From positions 124,001 through 188,000 of the forward strand of contig NZ_FNPB01000004.1 of NCBI RefSeq assembly GCF_900107195.1: a stretch of 64,000 nt of DNA, written 5' to 3'. This document shows, piece by piece, positions 25,813 to 34,832 of the stretch (within the stretch, counting starts at the first letter, position 1; each line of letters opens with the position of its first letter). The notes beneath the pieces are model-generated. The model had not been told where the DNA came from. It made no database searches and worked only from the letters and a program-made list of their open reading frames with translations. This DNA is from Halobellus clavatus. Lineage in GTDB: Archaea > Halobacteriota > Halobacteria > Halobacteriales > Haloferacaceae. A program made the position numbers and the translations under genes.

Positions 25813-28269
25813 CTACTCCGGATCCAGTTTCCCTGTCGCGGCATCGATCGCGGCCACGTTCTCGGCCACGTCGTGAACGCGGACGACGTCTGCACCCCTG
25901 TCAGCCGCGAGTGCCGTCCCGGCGATCGTCGGCGCGAGACGGTCGTCGTCCGCGTGATCGGCCGCTTTGTACATCGACTTGCGGGAGTGGCCGATCAGCA
26001 CCGGACACCCCAGACCGCGGAGTTCCGTGAGGCGGTCGATCAACGCGTGCGACTCCGTTGGCGACTTGCCGAAGCCACACCCGGGGTCGATGACGATCTG
26101 GCCGCCGTCGATCCCGGCCCGCTCAGCCCGGAGCACCTGTTCGCGGAGTTCGCCGATGACGTCGTTGACGACGTCGTCGTAGATCGGATCCTGCTCGGGA
26201 TCGACCGGAACCGCGAGGCTGTGCATCAGCACGAGCGACGCGTCGTGTTCGGCCACCACGTACGGCATCGCGGGATCGCCGAGCCCCGAGACATCGTTGA
26301 TGATGTCGGCACCGGCCTCGAGTGCTGCGTCGGCCACGGCAGCCTTCCGCGTGTCGACGGAGATCGGGACGTCCAACTCGGTGACTGCCTCCACGACCGG
26401 GACCACCCGGTCGATCTCTTGGTCGATCGGGACTGGCTCGGCCCCCGGTCGGGTGCTCTCGCCGCCGATGTCGAGGATGTCGGCCCCCGCATCGACGAGC
26501 CTTTCCGCCTGTTCGACGGCCGCCTCGAACGCCTCGTACTCGCCGCCGTCGTGGAAGCTGTCGGGCGTCACGTTGAGGATACCCATCACCGCGGTGCCGT
26601 CCGCGGCGACCGCCTCCAGCCCCGACTCGGCCGGCGCGTCGACGGGCGTCAGCCGATCGCGGAGCTGAGCCGCCACGCGTCGGAGCCCGTGCCCCTCCTC
26701 GTCGAGCGTCGATGCCAACTCGCGAAACTGTGCCGTCGTGCCGGCAAGCACCGTTGCGACCAGCTTCTCGGGGCTTCCCGCGCGCGAGCGGTGACACTCG
26801 CCACCGATCGCGGCGAGGCGCTCGGCGACCACCGACGCCTGCGTCGGGCGAAGGAGGGTCCGGAAGAGCCGTCGATCGGCGTGCTCGCGTGACGTCGCCG
26901 ACGCGTCCCGGACCGTGCCCGCGACCTCGGCGTCGGCCTGGAAGTCGGCGTCAACGAAGGCCGCGTCGGCGTGGGTCGCTGGCGTCTGCGAGACCGGAAC
27001 GACCGTCCGCGCCCAGCGATCGCGCGCCTCCGCGACGGTGTACAGCGAGCCGGTGACGAGGACGAGGTCTCCCGGGTCGGCGGCGTCGATCGCTTCCTCG
27101 GTCGCCTCCGGTACCGACGGGACGACCTCGACCGAATCCGCGTATCCGTCGAGCGTCTCGGCGAGTGCTGCGGCGTCCTCCGCGCGATCGATCTCGGGTT
27201 GCGCGGCGTAGGCGGCGTCGACGTCGGGGAGGGAGTCCGCCATCGCGTCGTAGTCCTTGTCGGCCATCGCCCCGAACACCAGGTGGAGATCGTCGTAGTC
27301 GTAGCGACCCAAGAGCCCCGACAGCGTCGCGGCCGCGCCGGGATTGTGCGACCCGTCGAGGACGGTCATCGGCTCGGTCGACATGATCTCGAAGCGACCG
27401 GGCCACGTCACCGAGCGCAACCCCTCGGCGATCGTCTCGGCGTCGACGTCGGTCAGTTGGCGCGCGAGGGTCGCTGCGACGCCGGCGTTCGTGGCCTGGT
27501 GAGCGCCCAGAAGCGGGAGCTTCGACTCGACCGACCACCCCGGCCCCTCGATGGTCACCGTGCTCTCGACGTTCGAGTGCATCCCTGTCTCGGTGGCCAC
27601 GACGTCCGGATCCGATTCGCTCGGACCCACGGAGACCGCGTCCGAGACTTCACGAATCGCAGCGAGCGCGTCGCCGTCTGCTCCGGTCACGATGGGACGG
27701 TCCGCGGGGGCGACCTGCGCCTTGTCGGTCGCGATCTCCTCGACGGTCTCACCCAGCAACTCGGTGTGTTCGAGACTGACGCTCGTGACGGCGCTGGCGA
27801 CGGGGTCGACTGCGCTGGTCGCGTCGTAGCGTCCGCCGATTCCGACTTCGAGGACCGCCACGTCGACGTCCATCTCACTGAAGTGCCGGAGCGCGACCGC
27901 GGTCAGTACCTCGAAGTGGGTCGGTTCGTCGTCGTCCTCGCGGAGGCGATCGATACAGGGACCGATCTCGTCGGTGTACGCTGCGACCTTCGACTTCGGG
28001 ATCTGGCGTCCGTCGACGCGAACCTGCTCGCGGAAGTCGTTCAGCCCCGGCGAGGTGAATAATCCGACGCTCACCCCGGCGCGTCGGAGGACGCTCTCGA
28101 GCATCCGGGCGGTGCTCCCCTTGCCGTTCGACCCGGCGATCTGCACGCAGTCCACGTCGTGGTGCGGATCGCCGAAATGTGCGAGCATCCGAGCCGTGGT
28201 GTCGATGCCCAGCTTCGGCCGACGCTGCTGAAACGAGGTGAGGTAGTCGGCGGCCTCGCGATACTTCAT
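25813..28269 (-). CDS. folCP: FolC-FolP fusion: folylpolyglutamate/dihydrofolate synthase with dihydropteroate synthase
   Basis: An 818-residue fusion typical of haloarchaea. Residues 1-420 are a Mur-ligase-like FolC: IAGSNGKGSTARML P-loop, FTSPGLNDFREQ and VGIGGRYDATSAVDP. Residues 555-818 are a dihydropteroate synthase: MGILNVTPDSFHDGG, DILDIGGESTRPGAE, DTRKAAVADAALEAGADIINDVSG and VLIGHSRKSM. The ~130-residue middle segment has been proposed, for haloarchaeal relatives, to take part in dihydropteroate reduction (Levin et al.); I cannot test that here. It makes the folate carrier used by the C1 enzymes around it. ATG at 28269 (MKYREAADYL) sits about 30 bp after a CCTTAATC box, favouring it over the ATG at 28284. 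Confidence 0.93.
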   Translation of the reverse strand: MKYREAADYLTSFQQRRPKLGIDTTARMLAHFGDPHHDVDCVQIAGSNGKGSTARMLESVLRRAGVSVGLFTSPGLNDFREQVRVDGRQIPKSKVAAYTDEIGPCIDRLREDDDEPTHFEVLTAVALRHFSEMDVDVAVLEVGIGGRYDATSAVDPVASAVTSVSLEHTELLGETVEEIATDKAQVAPADRPIVTGADGDALAAIREVSDAVSVGPSESDPDVVATETGMHSNVESTVTIEGPGWSVESKLPLLGAHQATNAGVAATLARQLTDVDAETIAEGLRSVTWPGRFEIMSTEPMTVLDGSHNPGAAATLSGLLGRYDYDDLHLVFGAMADKDYDAMADSLPDVDAAYAAQPEIDRAEDAAALAETLDGYADSVEVVPSVPEATEEAIDAADPGDLVLVTGSLYTVAEARDRWARTVVPVSQTPATHADAAFVDADFQADAEVAGTVRDASATSREHADRRLFRTLLRPTQASVVAERLAAIGGECHRSRAGSPEKLVATVLAGTTAQFRELASTLDEEGHGLRRVAAQLRDRLTPVDAPAESGLEAVAADGTAVMGILNVTPDSFHDGGEYEAFEAAVEQAERLVDAGADILDIGGESTRPGAEPVPIDQEIDRVVPVVEAVTELDVPISVDTRKAAVADAALEAGADIINDVSGLGDPAMPYVVAEHDASLVLMHSLAVPVDPEQDPIYDDVVNDVIGELREQVLRAERAGIDGGQIVIDPGCGFGKSPTESHALIDRLTELRGLGCPVLIGHSRKSMYKAADHADDDRLAPTIAGTALAADRGADVVRVHDVAENVAAIDAATGKLDPE

Positions 28270-28369
28270 ACCACGTATCGGCACCGGTTGCCTGATTAAG
28301 GTATCGCAGCGAGGACGCGCGCCCGCCCGTGTCGTGTCATATACCGTATTATTCGAGAGGGACTATATA

Positions 28370-28384
28370 TCCGATCATACCGGA
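28370..28384. promoter_or_regulatory. 15-bp palindromic element, copy 1
   Basis: TCCGATCATACCGGA. It matches TCCGRTA-N-TACCGGA with one mismatch in the left arm, and is followed by CAGAAA. It overlaps the AT-rich promoter DNA (ACTATATAT) on the folCP side of the gap. Confidence 0.5.
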
Positions 28385-28443
28385 CAGAAACGCCACTCAA
28401 CGTATCGGTCAGCGAACAACTGCCACAGACGAGAGCGTCGGTG

Positions 28444-28492
28444 AAATCGGTGATTTGAGGCACAAATCGGTGTCGTTCGTGGATATTGGTGA
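28444..28492 (+). repeat. three direct repeats AAATCGGTG at ~20-bp spacing
   Basis: AAATCGGTGAT starts at 28444, AAATCGGTGTC at 28464 and ATATTGGTGAT at 28483/28484. The 20-bp period would place all three on the same DNA face. A related TATCGGTC lies 41 bp before the first, and an inverted copy (CACCGATT) at 28512. This looks like a regulator array upstream of fhs. Confidence 0.45.
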
Positions 28493-28522
28493 TTCTGACC
28501 GCCCGCGTCTGCACCGATTAGA

Positions 28523-28537
28523 TCCGATACTACCGGA
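28523..28537. promoter_or_regulatory. 15-bp palindromic element, copy 2
   Basis: TCCGATACTACCGGA, followed by CGAAAC. It lies 102 bp before the fhs start and shares the right arm TACCGGAC and the following (A/G)AA with copy 1 and with the copy at 60202. Confidence 0.5.
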
Positions 28538-28638
28538 CGAAACCCAAATCCGCTATCGGCTCACCGAAACACGACATATCGGCTATCGGTTAGGTTTTTT
28601 CGGTACGCTTACGTGGCCTGCCCGGGTCATCCACACCT

Positions 28639-30360
28639 ATGGCGTCAGACGAAGACAGCGGCTTCCCGACAGACTACGAAATCGCACAGGACGCAGAGAA
28701 AGAACCGATCACGGACGTCCTCGAATCCTGGGACGTCGCGGCAGACGATCTCGAACTCTACGGCGACTATAAGGCGAAACTCTCCCACGACGCGGTCAAT
28801 CGGTTCCGCGACCAGTCCGACGAGAAGGAAGGCAACCTCGTCCTCGTGACGGGGATGACGCCGACGCCGATGGGCGAGGGCAAGACCGTGACGACGGTCG
28901 GCCTCGGCCAGACGCTCAACCACGTCGGTGAGGACGCGATGATCGCGATCCGTGAACCGTCGCTCGGGCCGGTCTTCGGTGTAAAGGGCGGCGCGGCCGG
29001 TGGCGGCTACTCCCAGGTCCTTCCGATGGAGGACATCAATCTCCACTTCACGGGCGACCTCCACGCGCTCACCTCCGCGCACAACCTCATCGCGGCGATG
29101 CTCGACGCGAAGATCTCCCAGAGCGACGAGTTCGACATCGACGTCAACGAGGTCTCGTGGCCGCGGGCGATGGATATGAACGAGCGAGCCCTCCGCGACA
29201 TCGTGGTCGGCCTCGGTGGCTCGTCGGGCGGCACGCCGCGCGAGAGCCGGTTCCTCCTCACGGCGGCCTCCGAGCTGATGGCCGTCCTCTGTCTCGCCGA
29301 GGACCTCGCCGATCTGAAAGAGCGCATCGGGCGCATCATCCTCGCCTACACCGAAGACGGCGACCCGGTCACCGTCGACGACATCGACGCGACCGGCCCG
29401 GCCGCGATGCTCCTGAAGGACGCGATCCGACCGAACCTCGTCCAGACGATCGAGGGCACGCCCGCGTTCGTCCACGGCGGTCCCTTCGCGAACATCGCCC
29501 ACGGGACGAACTCCCTGATCGCGGACAAGGCGGCGTTCGGGATGGGCGATTACCTCGTCACCGAGGCCGGCTTCGGCTCTGATCTCGGTGCGGAGAAGTT
29601 CATGAACATCGTCTGCCGTCTCGGCGATATGACGCCGAACGCCGTCGTCCTCGTCTCGACGGTGCGCGCGCTGAAGTACCACGGGATGGGTATGTGGCCC
29701 GCCGACCTCGACGAGGTCAAAGAGGCCGGCGTCGAGGAACTGAAAGCCGGCTTCGCGAACCTCGACAAGCACGTTCGCAACCTCCAGAAGTTCGGCGTCC
29801 CGGTCGTCGTCGCGCTCAACCGCTTCCCCGACGATACCGACGAGGAGATCGAGGCCGTCGTCGAGCACTGCCGCGAGGATCTCGGCGTCGAGATCGCCGA
29901 GTCGAACGTCTTCGCCGAGGGCAGCGAAGGCGGCGTCGACCTCGCGAACCACGTCACCGACGCGGTCGAGGAGAACGACCCCGAGGACTTCGAGCACCTC
30001 TACCCCGACGACGCGCCGATCAAAGAGAAGATCGAGACGGTCGCTACCGAGATCTACGGTGCCGACGGCGTCAACTTCACCGGCGACGCCGAAGACGACA
30101 TCGAGCGCCTCGAGGACCTCGGCTTCGACGACGTGCCGGTCTGTCTCTCGAAGACGTTCCACTCGCTCAGCGACGACCCCTCGAAGAAGGGCGCGCCCGA
30201 GGGCTGGGAACTGGAAGTCCGCGAACTCTACCCCTCGGCGGGCGCAGGCTTCATCGTCGCGCTGACGGGTGACGTGCTCGACATGCCCGGTCTGCCGGCC
30301 GAACCCGCGGCCGCCGGGATGGACATCGACGCCGACGGCAACATCAGCGGCCTGTTCTAA
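28639..30360 (+). CDS. fhs: formate--tetrahydrofolate ligase
   Basis: A 573-residue monofunctional ligase joining formate and THF with ATP to give 10-formyl-THF; the reaction is reversible. The P-loop TPTPMGEGKT, the REPSLGPVFGVKGGAAGGGY segment and EAGFGSDLGAEKF are diagnostic. In a catabolic setting it can run backwards, making ATP from formyl-THF and releasing formate for the dehydrogenase encoded at 32.5 kb. It is divergent from folCP across a repeat-rich control region. The ATG at 28639 is preceded by a pyrimidine-rich stretch without a Shine-Dalgarno site, so a leaderless or short-leader transcript is likely. Confidence 0.97.
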   Translation: MASDEDSGFPTDYEIAQDAEKEPITDVLESWDVAADDLELYGDYKAKLSHDAVNRFRDQSDEKEGNLVLVTGMTPTPMGEGKTVTTVGLGQTLNHVGEDAMIAIREPSLGPVFGVKGGAAGGGYSQVLPMEDINLHFTGDLHALTSAHNLIAAMLDAKISQSDEFDIDVNEVSWPRAMDMNERALRDIVVGLGGSSGGTPRESRFLLTAASELMAVLCLAEDLADLKERIGRIILAYTEDGDPVTVDDIDATGPAAMLLKDAIRPNLVQTIEGTPAFVHGGPFANIAHGTNSLIADKAAFGMGDYLVTEAGFGSDLGAEKFMNIVCRLGDMTPNAVVLVSTVRALKYHGMGMWPADLDEVKEAGVEELKAGFANLDKHVRNLQKFGVPVVVALNRFPDDTDEEIEAVVEHCREDLGVEIAESNVFAEGSEGGVDLANHVTDAVEENDPEDFEHLYPDDAPIKEKIETVATEIYGADGVNFTGDAEDDIERLEDLGFDDVPVCLSKTFHSLSDDPSKKGAPEGWELEVRELYPSAGAGFIVALTGDVLDMPGLPAEPAAAGMDIDADGNISGLF

Positions 30361-30374
30361 GCCGAGCCTCGGCT
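30360..30374 (+). terminator. hairpin after fhs
   Basis: AGCCGAG and CTCGGCT form a tight inverted repeat starting in the fhs stop codon, followed by a pyrimidine-rich tract (GGTTCTCTCT). It lies between convergent genes and may serve both. Confidence 0.4.
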
Positions 30375-30390
30375 CGGTCTGCGGTTCTCT

Positions 30391-30954
30391 CTACGCGTCT
30401 CTTTCGACGGTGACCCACAGCGCACGGTACAGCTCCCACAGCGAGCACTCACAGCGCTCGGCGAGCGCCCGGTACGCCGAAAGATACGTCTCGTAGTCGT
30501 CGACGCTCGGGGGGTCCGGGTAGTCGCCGTCGAGTTCGCCGAGGTCCCGCAGGACGCCCCACTGGCGACTGTCGATCACGACGTACCGGTCGGGGTCGAT
30601 GAACTGACAGAAGGCCGATCCGATCGCGACGTCGACGCCCGCGAGTTCGGTCAGCGACGAGAGCATCCCGTCGGCGTCTTCGGCCTCGACAGCCGCGCCG
30701 ATGGCGTCGTGGACCGCTTCGTACTCGTTCTCGTCGTATGCGGCCTCCAGTTCACGCCGATCGGCGTTCGGCATCCCGCTGAGGAACCGCCGGCCGTACC
30801 ACTGGACGACCCACTCGGCGTCGCGCCAGCCGTAGTCGCCGCTCGCGAACGTCTCGGGCAGGAGGTCGACGTGTTCGTCTTCGACCGTCGAGAACGGCTG
30901 GTACTCGGGGTACTCCGCGACGAGTTCCTCGATCGTATCGGCGGTGAGTTCCAT
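30391..30954 (-). CDS. hypothetical protein, possibly DNA-glycosylase-like helical fold
   Basis: A 187-residue acidic protein, mostly helical. The segment GVDVAIGSAFCQFIDPDRYVV leading to IDSRQWGVLRDLGEL recalls the helix-loop-helix and downstream acidic region of OGG-fold proteins (a small-residue turn, then F-x-P-D-R-Y-x-V-I-D). The catalytic lysine of true OGG enzymes is not evident. This likeness is weak and made by eye. It is convergent with fhs and followed upstream by a 266-bp gap before the dioxygenase gene. Confidence 0.65.
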   Translation of the reverse strand: MELTADTIEELVAEYPEYQPFSTVEDEHVDLLPETFASGDYGWRDAEWVVQWYGRRFLSGMPNADRRELEAAYDENEYEAVHDAIGAAVEAEDADGMLSSLTELAGVDVAIGSAFCQFIDPDRYVVIDSRQWGVLRDLGELDGDYPDPPSVDDYETYLSAYRALAERCECSLWELYRALWVTVERDA

Positions 30955-31220
30955 ACCGATCGTTCGGCGGCCAGGGTCTTAGGGTGTTGGCTCGGCGTCC
31001 GAGACGGCCGGTGTCGTCGCCCACCCTCGACATCGAGTCGAGCGTCTTTCTTCGCCTGTGAGTGCGGGTGTAACGCCCTCGCCGGCTGGGAATCCCGCAG
31101 AAAAGCCGCGAATCGAGCTCTCGAAAATGGCGTATTTCACCGCTCTCAGCCGTCAGCGCACACAATCCCAGTATCTGAACATCTGCGGGTCGTTTATTAT
31201 CAATTCTGCCATACCGACTG

Positions 31221-32165
31221 ATGATGTCGCCAGAAGTTGCCCGACTCGGACACGTCGCACTGGAGACGCCGGACCTGGACGAGTCGCTGTCGTTCTACGT
31301 CGACACGTCAGGGATGGAGATCGTCGAGCGGACAGACGAGACGGCGTATCTTCGGAGCGTCGAGGAGTACGATCATCACTCGCTCAGCCTGACCGAGGCC
31401 GACGAGCCAGGCATCGACCATATCGGATGGCAGACCGAAGCGCCCGAACACGTGGCCGCGTTCGCAGAGCGGTTCGAAGACCAGGGGCTGGACGTCACCT
31501 GGGTCGCGGAGGGTACCGAGGCGGGCCAGGGAGAGGCGATCCGCTTCGAGGTCCCGAACGGCCACCGCTTCGAACTCTACGGAGAGATGGCGAAGCCCGA
31601 ACCGCCGAAGGAACGACGCTCGCAGTTGCGAAACCGGCAGTACGACCCCACCGACAACCATCCGATCGCACCGAACCGAATCGACCACCTCCAGATCTGG
31701 GACCAGGACGCGTTCGAGTGCGCCGAGTGGATCCGGGAGGAACTCGGCTTCCAGGTCCAGGAGTACTACGACCTCCAGGACGGCTCTCGGTGGGGGACGT
31801 TCCTCAGCGCCTGCGGCGTCAAGATCGATCTGGCTATCGTTCAGTCCGAGAACGACGACGACGACGCGGCCGTCCACCACATCGCCTTCGAGGTCGACTC
31901 CGCGAACGACCTCTTCGAGGCGCACAACGTGATGAACGAGAACGACGTCCCGGTCGACGGGATCGGGCAACACGGCATCTCGCGCGGTGAGTTTATGTAC
32001 GCCCGGGATCCGACGAGCGGCCACCGCATCGAGTTCAACACCGGGAGTTACCTCACGCTCGATCCGCACTGGGACCCCGTCGCCTGGGAAGAAAACGACA
32101 TCAGCGACGGCGACGATCACCAGTGGATCGGTGGGATCGACTCCCTGAAGCGAGTCACCTACTGA
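31221..32165 (+). CDS. type I extradiol ring-cleavage dioxygenase (VOC superfamily)
   Basis: A 314-residue two-module VOC protein. The active-site set of extradiol dioxygenases is present with correct spacing: H155 (IDHLQI), H220 (VHHIAF) and E271 (HRIEF) for Fe(II), H251 (GQHG) and Y260 (FMYARDP) as second-sphere catalytic residues. Compared with BphC, where H146, H210 and E260 bind iron, the intervals (65 and 51 residues) agree closely. It should open catechol-type rings next to the hydroxyls. The true substrate is unknown; catechols made by O-demethylation are a possibility. A TTTATTATC box at 31191 fits a leaderless start at 31221 or 31224. Confidence 0.88.
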   Translation: MMSPEVARLGHVALETPDLDESLSFYVDTSGMEIVERTDETAYLRSVEEYDHHSLSLTEADEPGIDHIGWQTEAPEHVAAFAERFEDQGLDVTWVAEGTEAGQGEAIRFEVPNGHRFELYGEMAKPEPPKERRSQLRNRQYDPTDNHPIAPNRIDHLQIWDQDAFECAEWIREELGFQVQEYYDLQDGSRWGTFLSACGVKIDLAIVQSENDDDDAAVHHIAFEVDSANDLFEAHNVMNENDVPVDGIGQHGISRGEFMYARDPTSGHRIEFNTGSYLTLDPHWDPVAWEENDISDGDDHQWIGGIDSLKRVTY

Positions 32166-32534
32166 GACCACACCCGTCCCCGCTGTTCATCGTCGCTCGC
32201 GTCACACCGAGTCGCCGAGGGCGGGAGACCATCGCGAGGCCCAGATTCGGTACCTGCGGGGTTCGACTCGTCGTCCGCCGCGCAGTTCTCGGGCCGACTT
32301 GTCGATGCGCTGTCCGATTGGCCAGACGGTTCGTCCGCCGTCACGTGTAAACCGTCTATACTAACGGATCAGGGGTTCCGAAACTATCGCCGGACACGAG
32401 CGCGGTCCGAGTATTTCGATCGAAATCAGTTGTGTTTCCCACGATACGGAGATACAGACCGTGTGAGAAAGATTCATACTCGTGGCACGGAACCTTTACG
32501 AACGAGATGAACGCTCATCCGGAGGGACCACAGT
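32166..32534. other. intergenic region upstream of formate dehydrogenase
   Basis: 369 bp with no convincing gene. The right half becomes AT-rich and carries a perfect 14-bp palindrome (32412-32425). GGAGGG at 32521-32526, eight bases before the ATG, is a clear Shine-Dalgarno site, so the transcript probably has a leader. Confidence 0.5.
32412..32425. promoter_or_regulatory. perfect palindrome ATTTCGATCGAAAT upstream of formate dehydrogenase
   Basis: A 14-bp perfect inverted repeat about 110 bp before the formate dehydrogenase start, in an otherwise unstructured gap. A dimeric regulator site is the simplest reading. Confidence 0.45.
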
Positions 32535-34688
32535 ATGTCGAGTGAACAACAAGATCAGCAACCGGTGAAGACGATCTGCCCGTACTGCGGCGTGGGTTGC
32601 GGGATCCAGATCGCACAGGACGACGAGGGCGAAGTCTCGTTCCGTCCGTGGGGTGATGCGCCGGTCAACGACGGTAGCATCTGCATCAAGGGCGGCGCGG
32701 CGACGCAATCGGTCAACCACGAGGATCGCTTGACCGACCCCCTGATCCGCGATGACGACGGTGAACTCCGCGAGGCGTCGTGGGACGAGGCCTACGATAT
32801 GATCGTCGAGAACATGGAGCGCATCCGCGAGGACCACTCCGCACAGGGAGTGGGCTTCTACGGGTGTTCGAAGGCGATGAACGAGGAGAATTACCTCATC
32901 CAGAAACTGGCCCGACGCTACGGCACCAACAGCGTCGATACCTGTACCCGGATGTGCCACTCCTCGACGGTGTACGCCCTCAAGAACAGTCTCGGCGAGG
33001 GTGCGATGACAAACAGTATGGCCGACCTCGAAGAGGCGGCGGACGTGTTCTGGATCCAGGGCGCAAACCCCGGCGAGCAGCACCCCATCGCCAACAGTCA
33101 GTACTTCCGGCAGGCGGTACTCGAAGGGGCGACCGTCATCCAAGTCGACCCCCACGCCAACAAGACCACGCGGTCGTTCAAGATCGACGAGACCGACCGC
33201 CACATGCACCTCCAGCTCGAACCGGGGACCGACATTCCCCTGCTGAATATCGTCATCAAGACCATCCTCGAAAAGCACGAAGAGAACCCCGACGAGGGCT
33301 GGATCGACGAGGAGTTCATCGAGGAGCGCACCGAGGGGTTCGAGCACCTCAAGGAGACCCTCGAGGACTTCGACAAGGAAGCGGCGGCCGAGGAAGCCGG
33401 CGTCCCGCTCGAGGACATCGAACTCGCCGCCGAGAAGTACGCGATGGCGAACAACGCGGCCATCTTCACCGGGATGGGGATGAGCCAGCACACCTGTGGC
33501 GTCGACAACGTCCAGAACGAGATCAACCTCGCCCTGATCACGGGCAACCTGGGCCGACCGGGGACGGGTGTCAACCCCCTGCGCGGCCAGAACAACGTCC
33601 AGGGCGCGTCGGACGTCGGTGCGATGCCGAACGTCCTCCCGGGGTACCGTGACGTCTCCGATCCCGAGGTTCGTGCTGATGTCGAGGAGGTCTGGGACTT
33701 CGAGATCCCCTCGGAACCCGGCCTGACGAACGTCGAGGTCTCCCACGAGATCGGCGACACGATCCACGGGCTCTACATTATGGGTGAAAACCCCGTGATG
33801 AGCGAACCCGACACCAACCGGGTCGAGGAGCGCCTCGAAGAACTCGACTTCATGGTGGTACAGGACATCTACAAGACCGAGACCGCCGAGTACGCCGACG
33901 TGATCCTTCCCGCAACGTCGTGGGCGGAACGCGACGGGACGGTGGTCAACACGGACCGCCGGACCCAGCGGATGCGCGGCGTCGACAAGGTCCACCCGAA
34001 CACCAAAGACGACCTCGAGATCCTCTGTGACGTTGGCAATCGCCTGTTCGGTGACGGCTCCTTCGACTTCGACGGGCCCGAGGAAGTCTTCGAGGAACTC
34101 CGGCAGGTGGCTCCCATCTTCCACGGGATGACCTACGATCGCCTCGGCGAGGAGGGGATCCACTGGCCCTGCTACGAACCCGGCGACGAGGGCGACGACT
34201 ACCTCTACGGCGACGGCTTCACTACCGAGAGCGGTCTCGGCCAGATCGAAGGCGTTAGACACCAGCCGCCCAAGGAGACCCCCGACGAGGAGTACCCGCT
34301 CATCCTCACGACGGGCCGCATCATCGAACACTACAACACGGGGACGATGAGCCGACGCTCCGAGACGCTCAACCGCGTCGAACCGGAGAACTTCGTCGAT
34401 GTCCACCCGAACGACGCAGACCGCTACGGCATCGAGGACGGCGACTACGTGACGCTCAAATCCCGGCGCGGCGAGATCGAGGTCGAGGCGCGGGTCACCG
34501 AGGACACGAAGGAGGGTACCGTCTGGACGACGCCGCACTTCGCCGACGCTGCGGGCAACCGCCTCACCAACGACGTCCTCGACGAACGCGCGAAGATCCC
34601 CGAGTACAAGGCTGCAGCCGTGGAAATCGAGGTCAGCGTCACGACCGACGACACCGACGACGCCGCCGACGCGCCCGCGGACGACTGA
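32535..34688 (+). CDS. fdhF: formate dehydrogenase catalytic (alpha) subunit, Mo/W-bis-MGD
   Basis: A 717-residue molybdopterin oxidoreductase. C15, C18, C22 and C50 (CPYCGVGC ... SICIKGG) hold the [4Fe-4S] cluster. The metal ligand is C141 in CTRMCHSST, where E. coli FdhF has selenocysteine, with the conserved H142 next. NPLRGQNNVQGASDVGAMPN and ATSWAERDGTVVNTDRR are also formate-dehydrogenase hallmarks. It oxidises formate to CO2. No beta or NuoF-like partner is adjacent, so the electron acceptor (ferredoxin is a guess) is unknown. A strong Shine-Dalgarno site precedes the ATG. The acidic tail (TDDTDDAADAPADD) is dispensable-looking. It fits as the last step of C1 oxidation after Fhs. Confidence 0.93.
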   Translation: MSSEQQDQQPVKTICPYCGVGCGIQIAQDDEGEVSFRPWGDAPVNDGSICIKGGAATQSVNHEDRLTDPLIRDDDGELREASWDEAYDMIVENMERIREDHSAQGVGFYGCSKAMNEENYLIQKLARRYGTNSVDTCTRMCHSSTVYALKNSLGEGAMTNSMADLEEAADVFWIQGANPGEQHPIANSQYFRQAVLEGATVIQVDPHANKTTRSFKIDETDRHMHLQLEPGTDIPLLNIVIKTILEKHEENPDEGWIDEEFIEERTEGFEHLKETLEDFDKEAAAEEAGVPLEDIELAAEKYAMANNAAIFTGMGMSQHTCGVDNVQNEINLALITGNLGRPGTGVNPLRGQNNVQGASDVGAMPNVLPGYRDVSDPEVRADVEEVWDFEIPSEPGLTNVEVSHEIGDTIHGLYIMGENPVMSEPDTNRVEERLEELDFMVVQDIYKTETAEYADVILPATSWAERDGTVVNTDRRTQRMRGVDKVHPNTKDDLEILCDVGNRLFGDGSFDFDGPEEVFEELRQVAPIFHGMTYDRLGEEGIHWPCYEPGDEGDDYLYGDGFTTESGLGQIEGVRHQPPKETPDEEYPLILTTGRIIEHYNTGTMSRRSETLNRVEPENFVDVHPNDADRYGIEDGDYVTLKSRRGEIEVEARVTEDTKEGTVWTTPHFADAAGNRLTNDVLDERAKIPEYKAAAVEIEVSVTTDDTDDAADAPADD

Positions 34689-34691
34689 TCA

Positions 34692-34724
34692 CCTCGCCTT
34701 CCGAGGCACGCTCCGATTTTTTTT
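34692..34724 (+). terminator. terminator after formate dehydrogenase
   Basis: CCTCG-CCTTC-CGAGG hairpin followed ten bases later by eight T residues. A run of T is the usual archaeal termination signal. Confidence 0.7.
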
Positions 34725-34832
34725 GCGCCCGCGCACCAGCACCGACTCCAGCCTCAGGCCTCCCACCAGTTACCGGGTCGCTGTCGCTCCCCAGACACTT
34801 TCCACAGCGCGTTCGGTGGCTCGGTCCGTCGG

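Larger units (their letters stand above)
28270..28638. other. divergent folCP/fhs control region
   Basis: This 369-bp gap between two divergent folate genes is rich in repeated elements: two copies of a 15-bp imperfect palindrome (28370-28384 and 28523-28537), a run of AATCGGTG repeats (28444-28492) and three ATCGG copies in 28551-28590 just before fhs. Each of these is listed separately. No open frame with haloarchaeal composition was found in it. Confidence 0.6.

Noticed and set aside
28444-28492. Possible CRISPR array
   Set aside because: Repeats are only about 9 bp with 11-bp gaps, far below CRISPR repeat and spacer length, and no cas gene is near.
32950-32962. Selenocysteine in formate dehydrogenase
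   Set aside because: The codon at the metal-ligand position is TGC (cysteine), with no in-frame TGA, so no selenoprotein machinery is needed.
32496-34538. 680-residue open frame antisense to formate dehydrogenase
   Set aside because: The plus-strand frame has complete formate dehydrogenase motifs; the antisense product has none.
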